From positions 1,097,335 to 1,161,334 of the forward strand of contig NZ_BMJC01000001.1 of the NCBI RefSeq assembly GCF_014642875.1: a stretch of DNA of 64,000 bases, given 5' to 3'. Position 1 is the first letter of the stretch. Every line of letters begins with the position of its first letter. The translations under genes and the position numbers were made by a program. This document shows, piece after piece, positions 17,907 to 26,594 of the stretch. The stretch is from Puia dinghuensis (GTDB lineage: Bacteria > Bacteroidota > Bacteroidia > Chitinophagales > Chitinophagaceae). Below the pieces are notes generated by a model. The model had not been told where the DNA came from. It saw nothing but the letters and a program-made list of their open reading frames with translations, and did no database searches.

Positions 17907-19427
17907 TTATTTTTGGAGAAAGTCGGGTCTGATATTTACTTGCAGGTAGGCCCAGGAGGCATTCAGCCGGGCCGTGTTGGGAGTGATGCCCTTCGCATAC
18001 TCCATGCTGTGGGTTGCCCACATACCGCAAACCCCCAGTTCGAGTGTAGTGATCTTGTTGAGCCCGTAGGTAGCGACAGCATCCACTTCACTGCCAAGGT
18101 ATTTGGACACCTGCGCGCCCTTTACGTCCTTCTGGGAAGCAGCCAGGCCGAAATAATGATAACACAGTTCGACCGTCAGCCTGCTGTTGGTAGAAGTATA
18201 TTTCTCTTTAAAGAAAGGGTTGTTCAACCCGCCCGTGGCCGAGCCCGTACCGGCATAGAAGTAATCCATATATCCCCAGAACTTATGCGGCGTGCCATAC
18301 AAGGGGTCGAAGCGATGGTTGGTGGTGGAGGTGGAGAAGGCGTCGTTACCCGAGACATAATCCCAGCCGATGGTCGTTGCAAAAAGATGGGGAACGTAGG
18401 TGAGGCCAAACGTCGTCGTATACGCGGCAAGGGTAAGCCCGTCGCGGTCATGCCCCGCCTGGTAATACGCACCCGCCGACAGCCGCCAGTACTTCCGGTG
18501 ATCGAGCGGTGTTGTCAGCATCAGGCCGCCGGTAACCCGGGTATTCACCCCCGCCTGGTTGAAATGCCGGCCATAGAGGTAGCCGGTATCTGTGCCGGCG
18601 ATGTTCTTCACCGAATCCAATTTATATTTGCCGAACTCATCGACAAAGACCAGCCCCGACAGCCGGGTCTGACCCCACGTTTTCGCCACATAGAGATACT
18701 GCATCGACTTGTAGTCCTGGGTGGCGCCGTTGGTGCTGGGGGCAATGACAAAGGAGGGACTGCCCGTCCGCGAGCTGACCCCGGCAGCATTCATCAGGGG
18801 AAGATACCCGGCGGGAACGGCCATCAGGTTGCCCTTGCTGTCCTTGATATAGGCCGGAACGTTAGCCGGCACATAAGTAGTGCCGTTATAATTGAAGGCG
18901 TCGGTGTTCTGGTTGAAGGCGACGCCGAGGTCGGCCTGCCAGCCTTTGTTCAATAATTTGAATACGATGGCGTCATGACGGCGGCCCTGCTGCAGCCAGT
19001 CGAGGTTGCCCAGCAACCGCTGATCGTCATAGACCAGCTCCTGCCGGCCGACGCGGACGCCGAAATATTCGACAGGGCTCTTGCCAAAGCTGCTGTCATG
19101 GGCGTTGGCCAGCACCAGTTCGGCCCAGGCTTCATGGACGCCGAGCCGTGCGCCATCCGCATTGTTGATCGTGGAGGCATCCGCGCCCCAGACCCGGACA
19201 TCCTGTACCGACGCCTGGAAGATGACCCGCGAACTCCGGTAATTGAAATTGAGCCGCGCGCGCTGGGAGGTGAGAAAAGCAGGCTGACTGCCAATGGTCT
19301 CGAGCGTGCCATAGCCGTTGCGGACTTCGGTCCGCGTTCGTAGCTGCCCCGTGAGGGAAAGTTGCGCCCTGACGGACGCCGTGGAAAGGAGAAGAAAACT
19401 GCTCATTCCGGTGATGAATTTGTGCAT
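17907..19427 (-). CDS. AlgE/alginate-export-family outer-membrane channel
   Basis: About 506 residues with a signal peptide (MHKFITGMSSFLLLSTASVRAQ) and an alternating beta-strand pattern across the whole length indicate an outer-membrane barrel of the alginate_exp family. Typical pieces are LRTRTEVRNGY, GVRVGRQELVYDDQRLLG and RRHDAIVFK. The start at 19427 fits the signal peptide; the frame opens at 19466. As first gene of the nitrate operon, 11 bases before the transporter, it is more likely a nitrate or nitrite porin than an alginate exporter. That is inferred from context. Confidence 0.9.
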   Translation of the reverse strand: MHKFITGMSSFLLLSTASVRAQLSLTGQLRTRTEVRNGYGTLETIGSQPAFLTSQRARLNFNYRSSRVIFQASVQDVRVWGADASTINNADGARLGVHEAWAELVLANAHDSSFGKSPVEYFGVRVGRQELVYDDQRLLGNLDWLQQGRRHDAIVFKLLNKGWQADLGVAFNQNTDAFNYNGTTYVPANVPAYIKDSKGNLMAVPAGYLPLMNAAGVSSRTGSPSFVIAPSTNGATQDYKSMQYLYVAKTWGQTRLSGLVFVDEFGKYKLDSVKNIAGTDTGYLYGRHFNQAGVNTRVTGGLMLTTPLDHRKYWRLSAGAYYQAGHDRDGLTLAAYTTTFGLTYVPHLFATTIGWDYVSGNDAFSTSTTNHRFDPLYGTPHKFWGYMDYFYAGTGSATGGLNNPFFKEKYTSTNSRLTVELCYHYFGLAASQKDVKGAQVSKYLGSEVDAVATYGLNKITTLELGVCGMWATHSMEYAKGITPNTARLNASWAYLQVNIRPDFLQK

Positions 19428-19731
19428 GTTGGTCGTTTTGGTTACAATGGGCTCAAATGGCAGCAACCGGACGGCCTGTAAGCCTGAGCATGGATGGCAA
19501 TCGGAGACAAAGAAATGGCTTGTAAATATTACAAATATTTACATTTAATGAAAACAGATATAGTGATTATGAAAATTTCTTCTAAATATTACTCATGTAA
19601 TAAAAATAGCAAAATTCATTCAAATTTTGAATCCAAATATGCAAAATTGATATATATTTATTTAAATAATATATTTATTTCCCGCCATCGCTTCTTAATG
19701 GAATCTCCTTATATAAGCCTATTTTGCGCCT
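19428..19731. promoter_or_regulatory. AT-rich divergent control region of the nitrate operon and the FNR-like gene
   Basis: No gene fits in this ~300-base stretch. It holds a perfect 23-base dyad (19521-19543), a TATTAC/GTAATA inverted repeat (19587-19592 and 19597-19602), and an imperfect -7 box on the minus strand (TTTCTTTG, 19515-19508) placed just downstream of the dyad for the nitrate operon. It also contains TATAGTGATT at 19559-19568, shared with the nirB promoter region. Confidence 0.6.
19521..19543. promoter_or_regulatory. Perfect 10-3-10 dyad, putative operator
   Basis: TGTAAATATT and AATATTTACA flank the centre ACA with no mismatch. The dyad lies 94 bases upstream of the nitrate operon start codon. 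The same core, AAATATT-N3-AATATTT with one change, recurs upstream of nirB at 25596-25614. The size and symmetry fit a Crp/Fnr-type dimer, and such a regulator is encoded 190 bases away; binding is inference. Confidence 0.6.
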
Positions 19732-20418
19732 ATGAATAAAAAGTCGAGTCACTGTGATGGGAAAAGCTGCTTTCTCTGCCAACGATGTATGCCGGAATGG
19801 CTACCGGCTGTGACAACACATCGTAAAAATCTATCATTCAAGAAAGGGGAGCTGATCTTCCACGAAGGAGAAGCCGTAAAAGGCATTTATTTTGTTTACC
19901 AAGGCACCGTAAAAGTGCACAAGAAATGGGGCTCGGAAAAAGAGCTGATCATCCGCTTTGCCCGCCAAGGCAGTCTCTTTGGTCATCGTGGACTGGGCCA
20001 GGACCACCATTATCCTATTTCGGCGACAGCCCTCTCCCCCGTAGAAGCGTGTTACATCGACCTCGACTTCTTCCAGGCGTCGCTGAAAGTGAACCAGGGG
20101 CTTTCCCAAGGCCTGCTGCAGTTCTTTGCGGACGAATTGCAGAAGTCCGAACGCAAAATGCGCGATCTGGCGCACATGCAGGTAAAGGGCCGGGTAGCCC
20201 AGGCCCTGCTCCAGCTGCGGGAAGATTTTGGCGTCACCCCCGACGGCTATATCGGGCTTACCCTTAGCCGCCAGGACCTTGCTTCCCTGGTAGGTGCCAC
20301 CTACGAAACGGTCTTTCGCATCATTAACGAGCTTGCACAGGAAAAGCTTATCCTGGTCGACGGCAAGGACATCGCCATCGCCGACGCTATAAAACTCACC
20401 GATTATACAAAGGAATAA
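19732..20418 (+). CDS. FNR-like transcriptional regulator with N-terminal cysteine cluster
   Basis: The 228-residue Crp/Fnr protein has Cys8, Cys13, Cys16 and Cys19 at its N-terminus plus Cys107, which aligns with Cys122 of E. coli FNR. This suggests an oxygen- or nitric-oxide-sensitive Fe-S cluster with altered spacing. The beta-roll covers ~30-120 and the dimer helix ~125-150. In the recognition helix (YETVFRIINEL) the FNR Glu and Arg are kept (Glu192, Arg196), but the intervening Ser is Phe195, so the target may differ from TTGAT-N4-ATCAA. It sits between the two nitrate operons and is their likely regulator. Its 3' end overlaps moeA tail-to-tail by 16 bases. Confidence 0.88.
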   Translation: MNKKSSHCDGKSCFLCQRCMPEWLPAVTTHRKNLSFKKGELIFHEGEAVKGIYFVYQGTVKVHKKWGSEKELIIRFARQGSLFGHRGLGQDHHYPISATALSPVEACYIDLDFFQASLKVNQGLSQGLLQFFADELQKSERKMRDLAHMQVKGRVAQALLQLREDFGVTPDGYIGLTLSRQDLASLVGATYETVFRIINELAQEKLILVDGKDIAIADAIKLTDYTKE

Positions 20419-21644
20419 CAAAGAACAGAGGCGCCTTCGGGCAGATCGCCGCTGGCGGCGGAATGCAACGCAAGGGCGTTGGCCTGCATGCCAAGCCGGA
20501 TATCACCCGATCCGTTGAGGCTCACGGGTGTCAGCCGCGCAGGCGATCCATGGAGGCATACCGGGAAGAATTCATCCAGCGGCGATCTTTTCTTCCGCGC
20601 TGCGCCCAGCGCCAGACCAAGGGGTTCCTCCGGTCGCAGGCCATAGCAGGCCTGCAGGTAGGGCCGTATAAGCAAGACCATATTGACAAGACAGGAGAAC
20701 GGGTTGCCGGGCAGGGCAAAGACCATTTTGCCATCCGCCGTCGCGCCACACCAGACGGGCTTACCGGGCCGCATCGCCACCTTGTGGAACAGCTTCCTGA
20801 CGCCTGCCGCTTCCAGCGCACCGGGAACATAGTCGGCATCACCGGCTGAAACTCCACCGCAAACGATCAGGACATCATTAACAAGCAGCTCTTCGATCCG
20901 CTGGCGTAACACCACCGGGTCATCGGGCGCGTGAGCCATGGCAGCGACCCCGACACCCGTCTTTTTCAACGCCGCTTCCAGCAGCCAGCGATTGCTGTTG
21001 CGTATCTGTACGGCGCTCACCGGCGCATCCGCCGCCACTACTTCATCCCCGGTGGTGAGCACACCGATACGCGGGAGACGTTGCACTGTCACCGTCGTAT
21101 GACCCAGCGTAGCCAATAATCCGATGATTGCCGGTTCGCAGGCACAAGGTCCGTCGATGACAACAGCGCCTGCCGTCAGGTCTTCTCCCTTCCGGGCAAT
21201 GTTCTGGAAAGGTTTCCAGGGAAAGGATGGATCGGCCGGCGCCGGCAGGACGGCTGCCGGCAACGCTTCGGACAGTACGCCGGGCAGTTGGATCATCCCC
21301 TGCCCTTCGGCTACATTCTCCCTTCGAATGATAATATCGACGCTTCCCGGCACAGCCGCCCCGGTCATGATCTTATAACATTCCCCCGCAGCAACGGGCC
21401 TCGTAGGCAGGCTGCCCGCAAACAGCGTCTCGACAACAGCGAAGCGCCGTATCCCATTCTCCAGGTCGGCAAACCGCACCGCGAATCCATCCATCGACGC
21501 CCGGTCGAATGGCGGATACTCCCGATCGGCCCGGATGGTTTCCGCCAGGACACGGCCCATGGCCTGCTCCAGCGCAACGGTCTCCTTGCCAAAGCTATGT
21601 GCGCGTTGCAGGATCATCTCCTGCGCTTGCCGGTAATCGATCAT
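20403..21644 (-). CDS. moeA: Molybdopterin molybdotransferase
   Basis: MoeA inserts molybdate into adenylylated molybdopterin. The 413-residue protein contains PPFDRASMDGFAVR, YKIMTGAAVP, GVLTTGDEVV, CGGVSAGDADYV and MRPGKPVWCG followed by ALPGNPFSC, which together cover the domains of the family. It is the last gene of the nirB operon, 44 bases after the moaC-moaB fusion, so insertion of molybdenum is co-expressed with nitrite reductase. Confidence 0.95.
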   Translation of the reverse strand: MIDYRQAQEMILQRAHSFGKETVALEQAMGRVLAETIRADREYPPFDRASMDGFAVRFADLENGIRRFAVVETLFAGSLPTRPVAAGECYKIMTGAAVPGSVDIIIRRENVAEGQGMIQLPGVLSEALPAAVLPAPADPSFPWKPFQNIARKGEDLTAGAVVIDGPCACEPAIIGLLATLGHTTVTVQRLPRIGVLTTGDEVVAADAPVSAVQIRNSNRWLLEAALKKTGVGVAAMAHAPDDPVVLRQRIEELLVNDVLIVCGGVSAGDADYVPGALEAAGVRKLFHKVAMRPGKPVWCGATADGKMVFALPGNPFSCLVNMVLLIRPYLQACYGLRPEEPLGLALGAARKKRSPLDEFFPVCLHGSPARLTPVSLNGSGDIRLGMQANALALHSAASGDLPEGASVLCYSFV

Positions 21645-21688
21645 AATAATTCATTTAAGCCCCCCGGAATTCATTAACCCCCGTGGCA

Positions 21689-22654
21689 TCAGTGCCCCCC
21701 ACCCTTCATCATCTTCCGCGCATGGAATACCGCCGGGAGGATGGCTTCCAGCGATTCACGTGCCCCATCGCTGCTACCAGGCAGGGTGACGACAAGCGTC
21801 TCCCCGATGGAACCCGCAACTCCCCTGCTCATCATAGCCATCGGGGTCCGCAGCTGGCCATAAGCCCGCATCGCCTCGGCAATGCCGTCCGCATCCCGTT
21901 CGAGCAGTTCTTTCACGGCGGTGACAGTATTGTCACGCGGCCCAAGACCCGTACCCCCCGTAGTAAAAATATATTGGATATCCTTCTCAACCCACTGACG
22001 CACCTGCTGCTGGATAGCGCTTTTCTCGTCAGGAACGACCACATAATCGACAACATTTGCATTCACGGCTTCCAGCATCTCCTTAATTAGCCGCCCGCTC
22101 TTGTCCTCGCGTTTTCCGGCGGCCGTGCTGTCCGAACAGACCAGCACCGCACAGGTTGGCGGCGTGGCGAAATACCGTTCACGATCGCTCTTGCCCCCTC
22201 TCTTCTCCAACAAACGGACGTGGCCTATCTCCAATTGTTTATCCACGGGTTTCAGCATGTCGTATATCTCCAGCGCCGCCACCGATACGCCCGCAAGCAC
22301 CTCCATCTCGATCCCCGTCCGGCCGATGCTCCGGGCTTCCCCGGTGATGACGATCCCGCTGCGGCCAGCGACAGCTTCTCCAAAGAGCTCGCCATGGACT
22401 TCCGGATCGAGAAAGGCAAACGTCATCTCCATCCCGTCGATGGCGACAGGATGACAATGCGGTAACAGCTGCGGAACCTGCTTGGCCCCGAGAAAGCCGG
22501 CTGCCCGCGCTACATCGAATAGATTGCCCTTGGGAAGTTGTCCGTTCTCGATCAAAGGGATGGTGGCAGAGCTGCAAAAAAGAATGCCTGTCGCCCTGGC
22601 TGTACGAAGCGTGATGGGTTTGTGTGTGATGTCGCGCATAGCGCAAGTTACCAC
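21689..22654 (-). CDS. moaCB: Bifunctional MoaC-MoaB/MogA molybdenum cofactor enzyme
   Basis: Residues ~6-155 are MoaC, the cyclic pyranopterin monophosphate synthase (ITLRTARATG, KGNLFDVARAAGFLGAKQ, LLPHCHPVAIDGMEM). Residues ~165-321 are a MoaB/MogA adenylyltransferase (CAVLVCSDSTAAGKREDKSG, IFTTGGTGLGPRDNTV). Together with MoaA, MoaD/E, MoeA and MobA this completes nearly the whole pathway within the window. The start at 22654 overlaps nirD by 7 bases; an internal methionine at 22639 is an alternative. Confidence 0.95.
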   Translation of the reverse strand: MVTCAMRDITHKPITLRTARATGILFCSSATIPLIENGQLPKGNLFDVARAAGFLGAKQVPQLLPHCHPVAIDGMEMTFAFLDPEVHGELFGEAVAGRSGIVITGEARSIGRTGIEMEVLAGVSVAALEIYDMLKPVDKQLEIGHVRLLEKRGGKSDRERYFATPPTCAVLVCSDSTAAGKREDKSGRLIKEMLEAVNANVVDYVVVPDEKSAIQQQVRQWVEKDIQYIFTTGGTGLGPRDNTVTAVKELLERDADGIAEAMRAYGQLRTPMAMMSRGVAGSIGETLVVTLPGSSDGARESLEAILPAVFHARKMMKGGGH

Positions 22655-23037
22655 GGAAAGCCGATATATACCTTTCCGTTCTTCACCTTCACCGGGTAGG
22701 TGCGGACCCGGTAGTCTTCACCGCTAAGACATTCCCCCGTCCGCAGAGAGAAGGTTTTTTTGTGAAAAGGACAGGCTACCTTGGGCTCACTGTCAGGTCC
22801 TGCGCTGCCGGTCATGCCCCGGGAGAGCACCATCTGCTGTTTATGCGGACAGCGGTTTTCGGTGGCATACCATTGGTCACGCCGGGAAAAATAAAAGATG
22901 GCGATCTGTTCACCGCCCAACAGGACACAGGCGCCGCCGTCACCAGGAACATCTTCCACCCGGCAGGCCGCCAGCCATTTCATCGCAGGCGATTGAACGT
23001 CGCGGGTCGCCTCCCCGCTATTGATTGTCGTTTGCAT
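22648..23037 (-). CDS. nirD: Nitrite reductase small subunit (Rieske-type)
   Basis: The 129-residue protein has the Rieske [2Fe-2S] motifs CPH (in ENRCPHKQQ) and CPFH (in VACPFHKKTF), the ligands Cys-x-His and Cys-x2-His. It pairs with NirB for NAD(P)H-dependent reduction of nitrite to ammonium. It lies 18 bases after nirB and overlaps the moaC-moaB gene. An internal methionine at 22983 (MKWLAACRV) could be the real start because the first 18 residues are not conserved in character. Confidence 0.94.
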   Translation of the reverse strand: MQTTINSGEATRDVQSPAMKWLAACRVEDVPGDGGACVLLGGEQIAIFYFSRRDQWYATENRCPHKQQMVLSRGMTGSAGPDSEPKVACPFHKKTFSLRTGECLSGEDYRVRTYPVKVKNGKVYIGFPW

Positions 23038-23055
23038 GTTGTAAGGGTTGTTGTT

Positions 23056-25560
23056 CTACCATTCCTGCGCCTTTATCTGGCCGCGCATGTTATCGAATTG
23101 CAGCTCGGGGTCTTTTTTCCGGGGCGCATTGACGAAGTGGGAAAAGCGTTTGCGTAGTTCGGGGTTTTCAACCACTTCCTTCCACTCGCATTTATAGCTG
23201 TCCACCAGGGTCTGCATCTCTTCCTCCCACTGCTGATTCATCCCCAGACTGTCATTGATGACGACATTCTTCAGATAGCTCATCCCGCCATCCATCTTGT
23301 TGAGCCAGGTGGCGGTACGGGTCAGCGGGTCGGCCGTCTTGATATAGAACATCAGGAAGCGGTCGAGGTATTTCACACAGGTGGCCGCGTCGATGTCGGT
23401 GGCCAGCAGCTGGGCGTGCTGGGGCCGCGATCCGCCATTGCCGCACACATACAGGTTCCAACCCTTCTCGGTGGCGATGATGCCAAAGTCCTTACCCTGC
23501 GCTTCCGCACATTCCCGGATACAGCCGCTGACCCCGCCCTTTATTTTATGCGGGGCACGAATGCCGCGATATCGCTCTTCGATCTCGATGGCGAAAGAAA
23601 CGCTGTCGTGCAGGCCAAACCGGCACCAGGTGCTGCCGACACAGCTCTTTACGGTACGCAGGGCCTTGCCATAGGCGTGACCGCTTTCAAAACCGGCTTC
23701 GATCAGCTCTTCCCAGATGTCGGGCAGGTCGCCGACATGCGCGCCAAACAGGTCGATGCGCTGACCGCCGGTGATCTTTGTATAGAGATTGTATTTCTTC
23801 GCCACCTTGCCAAGGACGATCAGCTTCTCCGGGGTGATCTCGCCACCCGGGATCCGCGGAACGACCGAATAGCTGCCCCCCTTCTGGATATTGGCAAGGT
23901 AACGGTCATTGCTATCCTGGATGATCGGCTGTTTCACCGCCGTCTCGCTCCACAGGCTGGCCATGATGCTGGCCACTACCGGCTTGCAGACCTCGCAGCC
24001 ATCCCCCTTGCCCCAGTGCGCCAGCGCCTCATTATAGGTGTGTACATTGTGCAGCTTGACAAGATCGAACAGCTCCTGCCGGGAATGGTCGAAGTGTTCG
24101 CAGATGACATTGCGGACATACATCCCGCCCGCCTTCATCGTAGCGGTGATCAGGTCTTTCACCAGGGGGATACAGCCCCCGCAACCGGTGCCGGCCTTTG
24201 TACATTTTTTCATCGCATCGAGGGTCGTCACCTGCTTATCCGTCACGGCGTTGCAGATGGCCGCCTTGGTCACCGACTCACAACTACAGATAAGGGCCTC
24301 ATCAGGCAGACTCATTACCCCGGCGCCTTCCGACCCACCTTCACGATGTCCGAGGATCAACGCCGCCGGGTCGGGAGGCAAAACCAGCCGGTTGTTCACC
24401 GTCTGGAGCAGTATGTTATAGGCCGCCGCATCGCCGATGAGCACCCCGCCGATGAGGTATTTCCCATCCTGGCTGACGTTGATGCGCTTGTAAATTCCTT
24501 TATGCCGGTCTTCGAAAACGATGGTTCCGCAATCCGGTTCGGCGGCAAAGGGGTCGCCAAAACTCGCCACATCCACCCCGATGAGCTTTAGCTTGGTGCT
24601 CATATCATACCCGGTGAAGGATTTGTTCCCGCCCGACAGGTTGGTGGCCACCACATCGGCCATCTCATAGCCAGGTGCAACAAGCCCATAGATCATACCC
24701 TGGGCAAGCGCGCATTCGCCGATGGCAAAAATGCGTTTATCGGAGGTCTGCAATTTCTCATTCACCAGGATACCGCCACGGGTGCCCACGGAAAGCCCGG
24801 CCAGGCGGGCCAGCTCATCACGGGGCCGGATACCCGCCGAGATCACCAGCATGTCGATATGCAACCGGCTCTCATCTGCAAACTCCAACGCTTCTATCCG
24901 CCCGCTGCCTTCGATGGACTGGGTCGTCTTATTAAGGTGTATCTGCAGGCCTAATTTCCGGAGGCTGGATTCCAGGGCATGGCTGCCCGCGCTGTCTATC
25001 TGCCGTGGCATCAGCCTTGGCGCAAATTCAATAACATGAGGATTGGCGATACCCAGATCGAGCAGGGCCTTTGCCGCTTCCAGCCCAAGCAGGCCCCCAC
25101 CCATGACGGCGCCCGTCTTCACCCTGGCAGCATACGCTTTTATTTTGTCCAGGTCTTCGATCGTCCGGTAAACAAAGACCCCCTCTTTTTCAATCCCGGG
25201 GATATCGGGTACAAAGGCCGAAGAACCGGTAGCCAGAACTAAGTAATCATATCGTTGCACGACACCCTTGCTGGAATGCACTAGTTGCTGTTGCCGGTCG
25301 ATCTCGCGAATCGGATCGCCTAGATGGAGCACGACCTCTTCGTCATCGAACCAGCCAGCCATCGACAGGCTCAGCTCGGAAGCCGATTTCCCGGAAAAAT
25401 ATTCACTCAGATGCACCCGGTCGTAGGCAAAACGCGGTTCTTCGCCAAAGACAATGATGCGGAACTCACCCGACTTCCGCAGCTTCTCGCAGAACCGGTG
25501 CCCGACCATCCCATTGCCGATAACGACCACTACAGGGAGACTCCCATTGCTCATATACAA
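23056..25560 (-). CDS. nirB: NAD(P)H-dependent nitrite reductase large subunit
   Basis: The 834-residue cytoplasmic enzyme reduces nitrite to ammonium. It has an FAD/NAD(P)H domain (VVVIGNGMVGHRFCEKL at the N-terminus, GGGLLGLEAAKAL), a BFD-like [2Fe-2S] domain (ALICSCESVTK to GTGCGGCIPLVK), a second cysteine-containing repeat, a ferredoxin-like half domain, and the siroheme/[4Fe-4S] motifs CVGSTWC and CIREC. All cofactor motifs are intact. It is the first gene of the nirB-nirD-moaCB-moeA operon; the gene 25554 ATG is an equal alternative start. Confidence 0.97.
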   Translation of the reverse strand: MYMSNGSLPVVVVIGNGMVGHRFCEKLRKSGEFRIIVFGEEPRFAYDRVHLSEYFSGKSASELSLSMAGWFDDEEVVLHLGDPIREIDRQQQLVHSSKGVVQRYDYLVLATGSSAFVPDIPGIEKEGVFVYRTIEDLDKIKAYAARVKTGAVMGGGLLGLEAAKALLDLGIANPHVIEFAPRLMPRQIDSAGSHALESSLRKLGLQIHLNKTTQSIEGSGRIEALEFADESRLHIDMLVISAGIRPRDELARLAGLSVGTRGGILVNEKLQTSDKRIFAIGECALAQGMIYGLVAPGYEMADVVATNLSGGNKSFTGYDMSTKLKLIGVDVASFGDPFAAEPDCGTIVFEDRHKGIYKRINVSQDGKYLIGGVLIGDAAAYNILLQTVNNRLVLPPDPAALILGHREGGSEGAGVMSLPDEALICSCESVTKAAICNAVTDKQVTTLDAMKKCTKAGTGCGGCIPLVKDLITATMKAGGMYVRNVICEHFDHSRQELFDLVKLHNVHTYNEALAHWGKGDGCEVCKPVVASIMASLWSETAVKQPIIQDSNDRYLANIQKGGSYSVVPRIPGGEITPEKLIVLGKVAKKYNLYTKITGGQRIDLFGAHVGDLPDIWEELIEAGFESGHAYGKALRTVKSCVGSTWCRFGLHDSVSFAIEIEERYRGIRAPHKIKGGVSGCIRECAEAQGKDFGIIATEKGWNLYVCGNGGSRPQHAQLLATDIDAATCVKYLDRFLMFYIKTADPLTRTATWLNKMDGGMSYLKNVVINDSLGMNQQWEEEMQTLVDSYKCEWKEVVENPELRKRFSHFVNAPRKKDPELQFDNMRGQIKAQEW

Positions 25561-25745
25561 CAGATTATTAATAGGTAAAAATGGAAAGCAGTCGTTAGAT
25601 ATTAGTAATATTTAAATATAATACCGTAGTACAAGTATAGTGATTTTTTTACTTAAAAATATATTTCATATCATATAAAAAAGAAAAAAATCCGATTTTT
25701 ATGCCTAAATTGAGGTAAGTAAAGATATAAAAAATAATTTAATAT
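25561..25745. promoter_or_regulatory. AT-rich divergent control region between nirB and SUMT
   Basis: This gene-free region holds a near-perfect dyad at 25596-25614 (TAGATATT, AGT, AATATTTA, one mismatch), whose core matches the dyad at 19521-19543. TATAGTGATT recurs at 25636-25645 on the nirB-distal side of the dyad, in the same order and orientation as upstream of the nitrate operon. No clear TAnnTTTG box is visible, as expected of promoters that need an activator. Confidence 0.55.
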
Positions 25746-26558
25746 ATGAAATTGGTTCCTCCCGCTGATGCAGAGCTCATTCTCATCGGGGCCGGCCCCG
25801 GTGACCCGGAGCTGATCACCGTCAAAGCCTGGCGGGCCCTTCAAAAGGCAGATGTCATCCTCTACGACCATCTCGCCAACACAGCCCTGCTCGACCTCGC
25901 GCGTCCCGGTTGCGAACGCATCTGTGTCGGTAAACAACCCTACGAGGCGACCACCACCCAGGAAGAGATCCACGAGCTCATCAGACAAAAAGCGGTAAAA
26001 GGCGGAAAGATCATCCGGCTAAAAGGCGGTGACCCCTTTATTTTCGGGCGCGGGTTCGAAGAAGTGTTGTTTGCCCGGCAGCTGGGGTTACGTGTCTCTT
26101 ATATCCCGGGCATCACCAGCATGCAAACCGCCGGTCTTTCGGACATCCCGCTGACCCACCGGGCAGTGAGCGAAAGCATCTGGGTCGTCACCGGGACAAA
26201 AAAGGACGGCTCCCTCTCGGCCGATTTGCGGCTCGCGCTGCAAAGCAAGGCTACGGTCGTCATCTATATGGGGATGAAAAAACTGGCGGCTATAGCCGAA
26301 TTATATACACAAGAAGGTTTTTCCGATATGCCCGCAGCCATTATCCGGCACGGCTCCCGGCCCGATCAACAGGTGGCGGTAGGCACTGCCGGCACCCTGC
26401 CCCAGTTGGCAGCCACCCACGGACTCTCCCACCCCGCTATTATCCTCATCGGTGAGGTGGTGGGCATCGGTACGGCGGCGCAATCCGACACAACAGCGCA
26501 AGAAAAAAGCCACAGGACGATTCCATTATATGTAGAACCGCCTGCGGCTATTATTTAA
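25746..26558 (+). CDS. cobA: Uroporphyrinogen-III C-methyltransferase (SUMT)
   Basis: This 270-residue SAM-dependent enzyme methylates uroporphyrinogen III twice to give precorrin-2, the precursor of the siroheme used by NirB. The family motifs are LILIGAGPGDPELITVKA, IRLKGGDPFIFGRG and VSYIPGITSMQTA. The dehydrogenase/ferrochelatase that finishes siroheme (CysG N-domain or SirC/SirB type) is not in the window. The gene is divergent from nirB and shares its control region. Confidence 0.94.
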   Translation: MKLVPPADAELILIGAGPGDPELITVKAWRALQKADVILYDHLANTALLDLARPGCERICVGKQPYEATTTQEEIHELIRQKAVKGGKIIRLKGGDPFIFGRGFEEVLFARQLGLRVSYIPGITSMQTAGLSDIPLTHRAVSESIWVVTGTKKDGSLSADLRLALQSKATVVIYMGMKKLAAIAELYTQEGFSDMPAAIIRHGSRPDQQVAVGTAGTLPQLAATHGLSHPAIILIGEVVGIGTAAQSDTTAQEKSHRTIPLYVEPPAAII

Positions 26559-26594
26559 TGTCTTTGGACCTTCCCGGCCCTTCGTCGTTACACC

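Noticed and set aside
17896-18030. N-terminal extension of the nitrate transporter
   Set aside because: It lies mostly inside the upstream channel gene and has no transporter character; the start at 17895 is sufficient.
19428-25745. Classical FNR boxes (TTGAT-N4-ATCAA) in the nitrate promoters
   Set aside because: I searched both regions by eye and found none; only the AT-rich dyads are present.
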